NCBI GenBank assembly: GCA_963600315.1
Contig: CAVCAW010000033.1
Span: 1 to 13,367, forward strand
Length of the DNA stretch: 13,367 nucleotides
Origin: UBA6382 sp963600315
GTDB lineage: Bacteria > Bacteroidota > Bacteroidia > Bacteroidales > Bacteroidaceae
Reading direction: 5' to 3'
Every line of letters starts with the position of its first letter. Positions within the stretch are counted from its first letter, which is position 1. Positions 1-7,386 of the stretch are shown here, one piece after another. The position numbers and the translations under genes are program-made. The notes beneath the pieces were generated by a model. It saw nothing but the letters and a program-made list of their open reading frames with translations. It was not told the origin of the DNA and did no database searches.

Positions 1-18
1 GCAGACTTTGGTTTGGGG

Positions 19-68
19 CGAAACGGCCAGCCATTTCCGCCGAAACAGACCGTCATTTCCCCCGAAAT
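19..68. repeat. 22-bp tandem units, possible edge of an IS21-like element
   Basis: Two adjacent 22-bp units at 19-40 and 41-62 each begin with CGAAAC, share CATTTCC and match at 17 of 22 positions. A third partial unit starts at 63 with CGAAA. Multiple short terminal repeats of about this length are known at the ends of IS21-family insertion sequences, and I recall similar sequence at such ends. The assignment is inference: no transposase gene or terminal dinucleotide is visible, and the rest of the element would lie left of the window. Confidence 0.35.
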
Positions 69-265
69 TCTGCCGGCAGGTCAACAATGTTGGCAACGGA
101 AATGTCTCACAACGAGTGCGTTGCAAGATGGTTGGTTTGGCGAGGGCTGAGAACTGTGGTTGAAGAGCCTCTTAGGACTTTTGGACAGACGATGGGCGAA
201 CAATTACGGAGTAATCTTCGAAAAGGTAGATGGTTTGCCAGCTTTTTTCATACGCAGGCATAAGT
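69..265. other. Non-coding stretch downstream of the nitroreductase gene
   Basis: I see no convincing gene here. Open frames on the plus strand are short and lie mainly opposite the nitroreductase. There are small palindromes (TGCCGGCA at 71-78 and a 5-bp hairpin at 203-215), but no clear hairpin plus T-tract that would terminate the minus-strand nitroreductase transcript. Confidence 0.4.
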
Positions 266-955
266 CTATGCCCATTCGAAATTGGTCTTGCCGGCAGCTA
301 TCTCAAAATGCAGTTTGGCGATGCCGAGGTCTATGCGAGTGTAGCCAGCCAAGGAGAAGGTTCGGCTTGCCTTGACTTGGGGCCTGTTGTCGGCAGTGTC
401 GGAGTGCAGGTAGTCGAACCGGAACTTCTGCTGATTGATGGCGGTGGGAGCCAACAGGGCAGCTTCTACGCCTTGGCGGAACCAGGCTGGGGTAGTGTCG
501 CTGACGTTGCTCACGTCGCTTGGCGACTTGATCTTGTGGGGGGCTCCCTGGGTCATGCCATAGCCGATGGCAATCATGCAGACTATTTTGTCGTTATCCT
601 GCAAGGTGTAGGCTCCCGAGACCTTGCGGTAGGTGAGTCCAGCCCAGCAGGTGTTGAGGCCCAGTTGCTGAGCCTGGAGCACGAGTTGCTCGCCATAGTA
701 GCCGATGCGCTCTTCGAGGGTGTCGCTCTTTTTGCCTGCCATGACGAGATAGTTCTCTACACCAGCAAACTTGCCGTAAGCCATCAGTCCAGAGAACGCC
801 TTGGTCTCATTGGTTACGAGCTGTATGTTGAGGTCGCCCTGGCTGTTGCATTCGTTGATTTTGGCGTGAAGTGTAGCGAGGATATCTTCTGACAGGGGGC
901 GATGGGTGTAGCGTCGCACACTGTGTCGCGCCTCTATGGCTTCAAGTAGTGTCAT
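266..955 (-). CDS. Nitroreductase family protein (FMN-dependent oxidoreductase, TM1586 type)
   Basis: This is a predicted cytoplasmic flavin enzyme of 229 residues that would use NAD(P)H to reduce nitro compounds, quinones or other substrates; the natural substrate cannot be told from sequence. The N-terminus has the family FMN-phosphate signature, ARHSVRRY at residues 9-16, with the usual Arg/Ser/Arg pattern. The middle has GEQLVLQAQQLGLNTCW, typical of the nitroreductase core helix. The C-terminal half, ending in IDLGIAKLHFEIAAG, resembles the TM1586-type two-lobed nitroreductases, in which one chain carries both halves of the fold. The ATG start fits the conserved MTLLEAIEARHSVR beginning and leaves about 50 nt of leader after a good promoter. 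The gene is divergent from the RND efflux operon, which suggests a shared response to a toxic compound (inference). Family assignment is firm; the role is not. Confidence 0.88.
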   Translation of the reverse strand: MTLLEAIEARHSVRRYTHRPLSEDILATLHAKINECNSQGDLNIQLVTNETKAFSGLMAYGKFAGVENYLVMAGKKSDTLEERIGYYGEQLVLQAQQLGLNTCWAGLTYRKVSGAYTLQDNDKIVCMIAIGYGMTQGAPHKIKSPSDVSNVSDTTPAWFRQGVEAALLAPTAINQQKFRFDYLHSDTADNRPQVKASRTFSLAGYTRIDLGIAKLHFEIAAGKTNFEWA

Positions 956-1012
956 AGCTGATTGATGTTTGTAGTTGTTGGTTTGCTCTTAGAGGGTTAT
1001 ATCTTAATGAGG

Positions 1013-1044
1013 TAAAATTACGCTGTTTGGACGAATTGTCCAAA
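1013..1044 (-). promoter_or_regulatory. Promoter of the nitroreductase gene (Bacteroidetes type)
   Basis: Read on the minus strand, TTTG (1044-1041) is followed after exactly 20 nt by TAATTTTA (1020-1013). The Bacteroidetes consensus is TTTG-N19-21-TAnnTTTG, so only the last base of the -7 element differs. Transcription would start near 1005 and leave a leader of about 50 nt. The -33 box and most of the spacer are inside the inverted repeat listed next, so a bound protein would block sigma factor access. Confidence 0.6.
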
Positions 1045-1045
1045 C
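1025..1045. promoter_or_regulatory. Perfect inverted repeat, probable operator
   Basis: The arms are GTTTGGAC (1025-1032) and GTCCAAAC (1038-1045), a perfect 8-bp inverted repeat around GAATT. The site covers the -33 box and half the spacer of the nitroreductase promoter. The size and symmetry suit a dimeric helix-turn-helix repressor such as the MarR/HxlR or TetR type, but no such gene lies in the window, so the protein is unknown. It could also affect the divergent efflux operon, whose start is about 370 nt away. Confidence 0.55.
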
Positions 1046-1269
1046 TTTTAGCAATCTAATTGGGGCGTGGGGTACAAATCGCAGTAGTTGTTTCAATCTT
1101 GTGACTTCGAAAAATGGGTTTTCAACAGGTATTGTTGATGCAGCATGATGATGAAATATTGACTAGAAACAGAAAAATCTAATGGGGCGATTTACAGAAA
1201 ATTTGAAAATATCTAACGGGAATGCTTGATTTCTCGCAGGTTGTTAATGATTTTTTATAATATTAATGG

Positions 1270-1277
1270 TAAATTTG
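1270..1277 (+). promoter_or_regulatory. Candidate -7 element for the RND efflux operon
   Basis: TAAATTTG matches the Bacteroidetes -7 consensus TAnnTTTG exactly and lies in an AT-rich tract upstream of the adaptor gene. No TTTG is found at the proper 19-21 nt spacing; the closest is TTGT at 1241-1244, which is too far. If used, it would give a leader of about 130 nt. The call is weak. Confidence 0.25.
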
Positions 1278-1414
1278 CTTTGATTTGACGTGGCACTAGT
1301 GGTGATACGAAATTCTGTTGTGGCAAGAAAAGTCGTAAGGGCTTTGTGCTGAGGTTTTCGTATTTCATGATAATGGTGCTGCATATATAGATATAGAGAA
1401 TAAAAACTACGAGG

Positions 1415-2449
1415 ATGAAAAAGTTTGTCAATGGCATTCTTCTTGTCGTTGCCATGATGGCTGTTGTGTCGTGTGCGGAAAAGAAAAAAGCAAAGAATGA
1501 AACTCAGCCATGCAAAATCATGGTAGCAGAGCAGTGCTCGCTCGAGAACAAATGGTATTACGTGGGAGAGGTGGAGGCTAAGACTTCTACGGGTATAGGA
1601 TTTCATGTGCCCGGCACGGTGATGAAGATATATGTAAACGAGGGCGACCCTGTGACTAAGGGGCAGCTGCTGGCCGAGCTTGACCCTCAGGACATGCAGA
1701 ACAGCTATGACATGGCCAAGGCAACTCTCAACCAGGCTGAAGATGCCATGCGCCGCGTCAACATGATGCATGAAGACCAAAGCATATCTGACATAAAATA
1801 TGTGGAGGTGCAGACAAAGCTTGAACAAGCTCGCAGCATGTATGCTTCTGCAAAGAAGAGGCTTGATGACACGCGACTCTATGCTCCAGTGTCGGGCGTA
1901 GTCGGCAAGCGCAACATAGAGATTGGTGAGAGCTACGGCATGGTGCTGTCGGCATTCACCATACTCGACCTGAGCGAGGTGACGGTGAAAATTCCCATAC
2001 CCGAGCGCGAAATTTCCAAGATTAAGAAAGGGGATGCTGCCAAGATATATGTACTCGCTCTGGGCGATTCTGTTGCGTTTGATGCCCGAGTGGACGGGTT
2101 GGCTGTGTCGAGCGACCCTCTTACCCACAGCTATGAGGCTCGGCTCAATGTGAAGAACAACCAACGCAGGCTTATGCAGGGCATGGTGTGCAACGTGCAG
2201 TTGTGGCCTGAGTCTACACAGGGCAGACGGGGATTCGTCCTTCCGGTGAATGCCGTAAAGCTAAATACGGGCGGCGAGAACTATGTGTGGGTGGTGAGAA
2301 ACGGCAAGGCCTACCGGCAGTCTGTTGAGATTGGTATGTATTCCAAGGATGGTGTGGTTGTCTATGATGGCATAAACGATGGCGACCACATTATAGTAGA
2401 AGGGCAGAGCAAGGTCTGCGAGGGCCAGATGGTAAAGGAAATTGAATAG
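1415..2449 (+). CDS. RND efflux periplasmic adaptor (membrane-fusion lipoprotein)
   Basis: This 344-residue protein would bridge the RND permease and the outer-membrane channel in a tripartite pump. Residues 1-19 form a lipoprotein signal peptide ending in the lipobox VVSC, with Cys20 as the lipidation site. After a short polar linker comes the first half of a lipoyl/barrel-sandwich domain (about 60-93, including GFHVPGTV and VNEGDPVTKGQLLAELD). A helical hairpin follows (about 94-155), then the second lipoyl half (LYAPVSGVVGKR), a beta-barrel domain (about 185-275) and a membrane-proximal domain to the end. This order is that of the AcrA/MexA/HlyD_D23 family. The ATG is preceded by ACGAGG, an unusually good purine-rich site for this group. 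The permease gene begins 6 nt after the stop, so the genes are surely co-transcribed. The exported substrate cannot be inferred. Confidence 0.93.
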   Translation: MKKFVNGILLVVAMMAVVSCAEKKKAKNETQPCKIMVAEQCSLENKWYYVGEVEAKTSTGIGFHVPGTVMKIYVNEGDPVTKGQLLAELDPQDMQNSYDMAKATLNQAEDAMRRVNMMHEDQSISDIKYVEVQTKLEQARSMYASAKKRLDDTRLYAPVSGVVGKRNIEIGESYGMVLSAFTILDLSEVTVKIPIPEREISKIKKGDAAKIYVLALGDSVAFDARVDGLAVSSDPLTHSYEARLNVKNNQRRLMQGMVCNVQLWPESTQGRRGFVLPVNAVKLNTGGENYVWVVRNGKAYRQSVEIGMYSKDGVVVYDGINDGDHIIVEGQSKVCEGQMVKEIE

Positions 2450-2455
2450 AGCAAG

Positions 2456-5400
2456 ATGAAAATTCCTAATTTTACCCAATATACAATGCACAATCACCGG
2501 CTGGTGGTTTTCTTCGTAACGCTGCTCATAGGTGCTGGCATCGTGTCGATGTGGTTGATGCCTAAGCAGGAGTTTCCTGAGTTTAAGGCGGCTATGGGGC
2601 TGGTGGTTGCTGTCTATCCTGGTGCGTCTGCCGAAGAAGTGGAACATCAACTTACTGACAAACTGGAAGAATATCTCTTGAGTTTCAGTGAGGTCAATGT
2701 GGACGATATGGTCTCGACCTCAAGCGACGGAATGACTAGTATTAGGGTGATACTTAACGACGAGGGTGCCAAAGACCCTAATGCGGTCTGGGGACGCATA
2801 CGCGACGGTCTGCCTCTGTTGCAAAAGACGGTGCTGCCAACAGGAGTGCTGGGCATTGTGATGCTGGACAGGTTTGGCGATGCTGCAGCCGAGCTCATAG
2901 TGCTCGACAGCAAGGACAAGAGCTACCGCGAACTCGACGAATATGCCTCGACGCTGAAGACCAAACTGCAGGGTGTGAAGAATATAGCCAATCTGCACAA
3001 GCAGGGTGTGCTGCACGAACAGATAAGCATATATCTCGACAAAGAACGAATGGTGCGCTATGGGGTGAACAGCGCTATGATTAACGCCATGCTAGCCATG
3101 CAGGGACTTACCACTGGCGGAGCGCACTTGGGGAATGACGATGTGGACATGCCTATCTACGTAACCCCCAACTATGAAACCGAGCGTGAGCTGGCTGACC
3201 AGATAATCATGAATGATGCGCATGGCAAAATTGTGAGGCTCAAGGATGTGGCTCGCGTGGTGCGCGAATATCCTGAGCTGAAGAGCTATATCACCAATAA
3301 TGGCAACAAGGCCGTGCTGCTGAGCATGGAGATGAAAAATGGAGGCGATGTCATCGATTTTGGCAAAGAAGTGGACGCTATAGTCGACGAGTTTAAGGCT
3401 ACGCTGCCGCCTGGCATCAATGTTACCAACATTGCTAACCAGCCTTTGGTGGTGAAGGATTCCATACAGAGTTTCTTCGGCGATTTTGCTGAGGCCATCA
3501 TCATAGTGCTCATAGTGATGGTGCTGTTGTTCCCGCTCCGGTCTGCTTGGGTGGCGAGCATTTCTATTCCTGTGACGATTGTCATCACGCTGGGTGTGAT
3601 GAACGTGTGTCACGTGCCTCTCAACACGGTTAGCCTTGCTGCACTGACGGTAGCCTTGGGTATGGTGGTTGATGATTCCATCATCATCATCGACGCCCAC
3701 CAGAAGTTGCAGCAAGAGGGAAAGTCGCGCTGGTATGCATCGGTGATGAGTGCACATACGCTGTTTCTGTCTATCTGTGTAGCGACGTTGAGTATCTGCT
3801 TTGTGTTGTTGCCCTCGCCAATGTTTATGCAGAAGACTCACAGCACGTTTATAGAGGATTTTATCTATACGCTGAGTTTGGCGCTGCTGGTATCGTTGTT
3901 TGTGGCGATGATTATAGCTCCACTACTGAATTTCTGGCTTTTGGGCAAGACCAAATCTAATCAGGGCAACGTGAAGGAGTCGCGCTTGCTGATGCCCGTG
4001 CAGCGTTCCTACGAAAAGGTCATGGGGTTGTGCTTCCAGCACCCGTGGATTACCATAGCTGTGTGTGCAAGCACGGTGGTTGGTGGAGTGTGGCTCTTTA
4101 GTCAGGTTTCGCAGCAGATGGTGCCTAATGCCGACCGCGACCAGTTTGTGGTGGAGATACACAATCCTAACGGAACAAGCATTGACCACACGGCTGCCAT
4201 TACGGACAGTGTAGCAACGGTTATGCGGAAAGATGACCGCATAGAGAATGTCACTGAGTTTGTGGGTCAGCTGATGCCCCGATTTATGGTGTCGGCTCCT
4301 ATTGCCCTTGGCAACAAATCGTTTTCGCAGATGATAGTAAGGAGCAAAAGCAAAGAGGCTACGCTGGAGTTGATACGTGACTATACGGGATATTTCGAAG
4401 ACAGATGGCCCGAAACCTATGTGAGGATGTACCAGCTGTCCTACAAGATGACGACGGGTGTCAGCATCTTATTCCAAAGCGACAATCTGGCTCATCTGCA
4501 CCAGGCGGCTGACTCGGTGAAGCAATATATGCGTTCTGTTGACGGCACAATATGGGTGCACGACACTTTTGGCGACAAGTTTGCCGTAGCTCGCATTGAC
4601 CTTGACCCGATTAGTGCCGCCCAACTGGGTGTCACGCGTGTGTCGGTGGAGTCGAAGATGGCAATGAAATATGGTGGTTTCAAGGCTGGAACTATTTGGG
4701 AACAGGACTACGAAATGCCGGTGATGCTCTACACGGCCGACCGCAACTCTCAAAAGGACGCCGGGGGGATTGGTGATGAATATATCGGCACTGCAATGGG
4801 GCGCACTACTCCGCTTAGGCAGATAGCCAATATTTCACCCGACTGGCGCGAAAGCAGCATCACGCACGTACAGGGTAAACGCGGCGTGATAATACAGACT
4901 GACATCAAACCTGGCTATAGTGTGACCGAAATCTCCAAAGATGTGAGAAACTACGTCAAGACCAAACTCCTGCCCTCCCTACCCAAAGATGTGAAACTGC
5001 AAGTGTGGGGGTCGGACCGCCTTAACAATCAGATAGCAGAGCCGCTGGCTAAGAGTTTTGCTGTCAGTCTGTGCGTAATACTGCTGGTCATGGTGCTAAA
5101 CTTCAAGCGGTTCCGTTTGGCATTGCTAGCCATGTGTGGCACTCTGCTGGCTTTGCCAGGTGCGGCTATAGGCTTGAAATTGTCGGGAGTGGACTTCAGC
5201 ATGATGTCAATGCTCGGCATCTTCTCTCTGTTGGGTATCGTGATGCGCAACGCCGTTATCATGTTTGACTATGCCGAAGAACTGCGCAAATCGGGCATGG
5301 CAGTGCGCGAGGCAGCCATGGAGGCAGGACGCCGACGCATGATACCTATAGTGCTCACGTCGGCAACTACTGCTTTTGGCGTGTTGCCGATTATGTTCTC

Positions 5401-5527
5401 CAAGAGCACCCTGTGGCCAACAATGGGGTGGGTAATATGTTTTGGTACCATAACAGCCACAGTGCTTGTGGTAATCGTGATGCCCTGCGCCTATTGGAAA
5501 CTTATGAATAAGAAATCAGCAAAATGA
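2456..5527 (+). CDS. RND family efflux permease (AcrB-like inner-membrane transporter)
   Basis: At 1023 residues it has the usual length of RND drug transporters, which exchange periplasmic or membrane substrates for protons as trimers. The first membrane helix is at about 14-32, followed by a periplasmic porter region with YPGASAEEVE, a cluster of helices at about 340-500, a second porter region, and a final helix cluster at about 870-1015. The proton-relay aspartates of helix 4 are present as VVDDSIIIID, Asp406 and Asp407, matching AcrB Asp407/Asp408. In the helix 10 motif GIVMRNAVIMF the position of AcrB Lys940 is Arg931. The conserved RRRMIPIVLTSATTAFGVLP segment of helix 11 is intact. 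The gene lies 6 nt after the adaptor and overlaps the channel gene by 4 nt (ATGA), which points to translational coupling. The proton-driven, Asp-pair type argues for organic compounds or drugs rather than metals, but this is inference. Confidence 0.95.
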   Translation: MKIPNFTQYTMHNHRLVVFFVTLLIGAGIVSMWLMPKQEFPEFKAAMGLVVAVYPGASAEEVEHQLTDKLEEYLLSFSEVNVDDMVSTSSDGMTSIRVILNDEGAKDPNAVWGRIRDGLPLLQKTVLPTGVLGIVMLDRFGDAAAELIVLDSKDKSYRELDEYASTLKTKLQGVKNIANLHKQGVLHEQISIYLDKERMVRYGVNSAMINAMLAMQGLTTGGAHLGNDDVDMPIYVTPNYETERELADQIIMNDAHGKIVRLKDVARVVREYPELKSYITNNGNKAVLLSMEMKNGGDVIDFGKEVDAIVDEFKATLPPGINVTNIANQPLVVKDSIQSFFGDFAEAIIIVLIVMVLLFPLRSAWVASISIPVTIVITLGVMNVCHVPLNTVSLAALTVALGMVVDDSIIIIDAHQKLQQEGKSRWYASVMSAHTLFLSICVATLSICFVLLPSPMFMQKTHSTFIEDFIYTLSLALLVSLFVAMIIAPLLNFWLLGKTKSNQGNVKESRLLMPVQRSYEKVMGLCFQHPWITIAVCASTVVGGVWLFSQVSQQMVPNADRDQFVVEIHNPNGTSIDHTAAITDSVATVMRKDDRIENVTEFVGQLMPRFMVSAPIALGNKSFSQMIVRSKSKEATLELIRDYTGYFEDRWPETYVRMYQLSYKMTTGVSILFQSDNLAHLHQAADSVKQYMRSVDGTIWVHDTFGDKFAVARIDLDPISAAQLGVTRVSVESKMAMKYGGFKAGTIWEQDYEMPVMLYTADRNSQKDAGGIGDEYIGTAMGRTTPLRQIANISPDWRESSITHVQGKRGVIIQTDIKPGYSVTEISKDVRNYVKTKLLPSLPKDVKLQVWGSDRLNNQIAEPLAKSFAVSLCVILLVMVLNFKRFRLALLAMCGTLLALPGAAIGLKLSGVDFSMMSMLGIFSLLGIVMRNAVIMFDYAEELRKSGMAVREAAMEAGRRRMIPIVLTSATTAFGVLPIMFSKSTLWPTMGWVICFGTITATVLVVIVMPCAYWKLMNKKSAK

Positions 5528-6897
5528 AAGGCTTGTACAAATATGTAATGCTGGTAGCGGCACTCGTGATGCTGCCTGCCACCGCAGAGTCCCAAACGGT
5601 ATTTACGCTGTCGCAGGCTGTGGAATTGGCTTGCAAGAATAATGCCGACCTAAATAAGAAACGCATGGACATCGAGTCGATGAAGCAGTTGAAGCAAGAG
5701 CTTTACACAAAGTACTTCCCGTCGGTGAATGCTTCGGCCACAGGCTTTATGCGCAACAGAGGCTTTGCGGAAGGGTCAAACGTACTCAATACGGCGTTTG
5801 AATTGTATTATGGTCTAATGGAAGACGGCGATCCTGTGGACCTGGATGTGAAGATTATCAAATATGGAGCCTTGGCAGATGTTACTGCCAAACAACCTAT
5901 TTATACTGGTGGCAGACTGACCAGTGCCAACAAACTGGCTGAACTGGGTGTGAAGGCAACGGGCGAACTAGCAGCCATTAAGGAAAACGACCTGACAGAA
6001 GAAGTGGAGAAATATTTCTGGCAATTGGTGCAGCTCTATGAGGCAGAGCGGTCGCTCGTGACGATGGATTCTCTTGTAGACCGAGCTCGTCATGACGCTG
6101 CGCTGGCACTCAAAGCCGGACTGGTAACCCCCAACGACAAGATGGAGGTAGACCTCTATGCGTCAACGCTCCAGAGCACTCATCTCCAAGTGGCCAACGG
6201 CAAGAAACTCTGCTGTGAATACTTGGCTTACCTTATGGGTGTGGAGTCTGTGGACAGTGTGGCATGGGAGGATATCTACATCTTGACACCTCCCCAAAAC
6301 TACTACATTGAGCCTGCTGCAGCTCTGCTCGACCGACATGAAACAAAACTGCTGCACATGAAGAAGAGCGCCGCAGTGTTGCAGAAGAAGTATGTGCGCG
6401 GCTCCATGTTACCCACTGTAGGAGCTGTGATGTCGCTTAACTACCACTACTTGTCAGCCCAAGGCGACAAAGGTGTTTTCCACAAATATCTTGACACAAA
6501 GCCAGTAGGGTGGTGGACCGGCGTGGCAGTGTCTGTTCCTATTACCGACTGGTGGGGTGGAAGTCATAAGATGAAACGTGCTGACATTGTCATACGTCAA
6601 GCAGAGATAGACTACGATGACAAGCAGAAGTTGATGAAGGTAGAATTGTCACAGAAATGGAACACTCTGACCGAGAAGTATCAACAGGTTGACGTGGCTC
6701 ATCGACAACTGCAGCAGGCGGAGCAAAACCAGAAGCAGCATGCCAGCGCTTATCGCAGTGGTGCCGCTACTATGACTGACAGACTACATGCCGATGCGCT
6801 CTACGAAAAATCAAGAACCAATTATATTGAAGCTTGTGTGAAATATCGCATTGCCATCACAGAATATATGCATGCCTCAGGAAGAAATTCACTATAG
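5524..6897 (+). CDS. TolC-like outer-membrane efflux channel
   Basis: This 457-residue protein is the outer-membrane duct of the pump encoded with it. Residues 1 to about 24 form a Sec signal peptide (hydrophobic core VMLVAALVMLPATA, likely cleaved near AES-Q). It has no lipobox cysteine. The mature part shows the two-repeat structure of the OEP family: FTLSQAVELACKNNADL opens the first helical repeat, PIYTGGRLTSANKLAELGV marks the first beta/helix transition, and VSVPITDWWGGSHKMKRADI the second, followed by a long coiled helix rich in Gln and Glu to about 440. The start ATG overlaps the permease stop (ATGA), so the choice of start is strong. No clear terminator follows. Confidence 0.92.
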   Translation: MKGLYKYVMLVAALVMLPATAESQTVFTLSQAVELACKNNADLNKKRMDIESMKQLKQELYTKYFPSVNASATGFMRNRGFAEGSNVLNTAFELYYGLMEDGDPVDLDVKIIKYGALADVTAKQPIYTGGRLTSANKLAELGVKATGELAAIKENDLTEEVEKYFWQLVQLYEAERSLVTMDSLVDRARHDAALALKAGLVTPNDKMEVDLYASTLQSTHLQVANGKKLCCEYLAYLMGVESVDSVAWEDIYILTPPQNYYIEPAAALLDRHETKLLHMKKSAAVLQKKYVRGSMLPTVGAVMSLNYHYLSAQGDKGVFHKYLDTKPVGWWTGVAVSVPITDWWGGSHKMKRADIVIRQAEIDYDDKQKLMKVELSQKWNTLTEKYQQVDVAHRQLQQAEQNQKQHASAYRSGAATMTDRLHADALYEKSRTNYIEACVKYRIAITEYMHASGRNSL

Positions 6898-6932
6898 GGT
6901 GCAAGACTATTGTGACGTGTCTTATACGTTGA

Positions 6933-6951
6933 TTTGGACTTATAGACCAAA
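6933..6951. promoter_or_regulatory. Degenerate second copy of the operator-like site
   Basis: The 19-bp segment starts with TTTGGAC and ends with GACCAAA, with the same N5 spacing as the nitroreductase operator. It matches the core of that operator at 15 of 19 positions, and its two half-sites agree at 6 of 7. It lies 36 nt after the stop of the channel gene, in decaying sequence with no promoter that I can see next to it. It may be functional, a relic or chance. Confidence 0.25.
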
Positions 6952-6976
6952 AAGGCTAGGGACGAAAGGAAGGTGA

Positions 6977-7265
6977 AAAACCGACAATCAGCCTAATCCT
7001 AAGACAAGCTCGAATGGCAGTAATGATACTGTAAACAGCGTTGGTGACACTGTAAATGATACGGTAAATGGTATTGATGATACTGTAATTAAAGGCTTGA
7101 CAAAACGCCAATTGATTATTATTGAATCAATGCAGAAGCCCCCCGGCAATAACAGGAGAAGTTATTATGAAAATTCTTGACATTTCAATAGCCAACATGA
7201 GGCGAGAAATCTCAAAACTAAAGGATAAAGGGTATAAATCAACTAGCAATAGGGTGGGGCGAGAT
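6977..7265 (+). pseudogene. Remnant of the C-terminus of a Schlafen/AlbA_2-AAA_4-type regulator
   Basis: The frame beginning after the TGA at 6974-6976 encodes NDTV, GDTV, NDTV and DDTV units (7022-7087), then GLTKRQLIIIESMQK. It runs into six C (7139-7144). In the next frame the text continues as PPAITGEVIMKILDIS, then IANMRREISKLKDKGY (to 7235). Joined by removing one C, this reads like the repeat plus winged-helix tail of AAA_4-domain (COG2865-like) DNA-binding proteins common in Bacteroidetes; that comparison is from memory of the family. The N-terminal catalytic part is missing, and the sequence just upstream (6898-6973) has no intact gene. Where the remnant ends after 7235 is unclear, because a minus-strand remnant overlaps there. 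It is not expected to make a working protein. Confidence 0.5.
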
Positions 7266-7386
7266 GCGTCTGATTCAAATTATTTCTGTCAGTCAATCAC
7301 ATCTTTTGCACGATCAATGATATAGACATGTAGTTCTCATCTATAACCTCTATCAGTTGTTGTACTTGAGAGGGTACTTGGGGGAT
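7243..7386 (-). pseudogene. Remnant of a Fic/AAA_4-type C-terminal domain
   Basis: On the minus strand the frame from about 7386 encodes IPQVPSQVQQLIEVIDENYM and then SISLIVQKM. A TGA at 7299-7297 follows, and the same frame goes on as LTDRNNLNQTHLAP to a TAG at 7245-7243. The pattern PQV-PQV-x-LIEVID, then MSI-x-QKM-G-LTDR-NF-x-YL-x-P, is what I know from the tail of many Bacteroidetes Fic and AAA_4 proteins, with Gly where the TGA stands here. The open frame extends upstream to a TTG at 7533, but that part (about 50 residues) is not recognisable. This fits a gene tail broken by a stop codon and truncated at both ends. Confidence 0.45.

Larger units (their letters stand above)
956..1414. other. 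Intergenic region between the nitroreductase and the efflux operon
   Basis: These 459 bases contain no supportable gene; the long minus-strand open frame that runs in from the adaptor gene is a shadow. They hold the nitroreductase promoter and operator, and degenerate copies of a short motif: ATCTTAATGAGG (1001-1012), ATCTAATTGGGGCG (1054-1067), ATCTAATGGGGCG (1177-1189) and ATCTAACGGG (1211-1220). An AT-rich stretch around 1245-1290 probably contains the efflux promoter. Confidence 0.5.

Noticed and set aside
230..892. 220-residue open frame on the plus strand
   Set aside because: It is the complement of the nitroreductase gene, whose family motifs are on the other strand.
1244..2164. 306-residue open frame on the minus strand
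   Set aside because: It lies opposite the clear adaptor gene, has a His/Leu/Tyr-rich composition typical of an antisense shadow, and shows no domain.
3092..3841. 249-residue minus frame inside the permease gene
   Set aside because: It is a His/Arg-rich shadow of the RND coding sequence; the permease is intact across it.
7122..7325. 67-residue plus-strand frame read as a complete small protein
   Set aside because: Its start is inside the remnant's earlier frame, and its content continues that remnant after a one-base shift, so it is better explained as part of a pseudogene.
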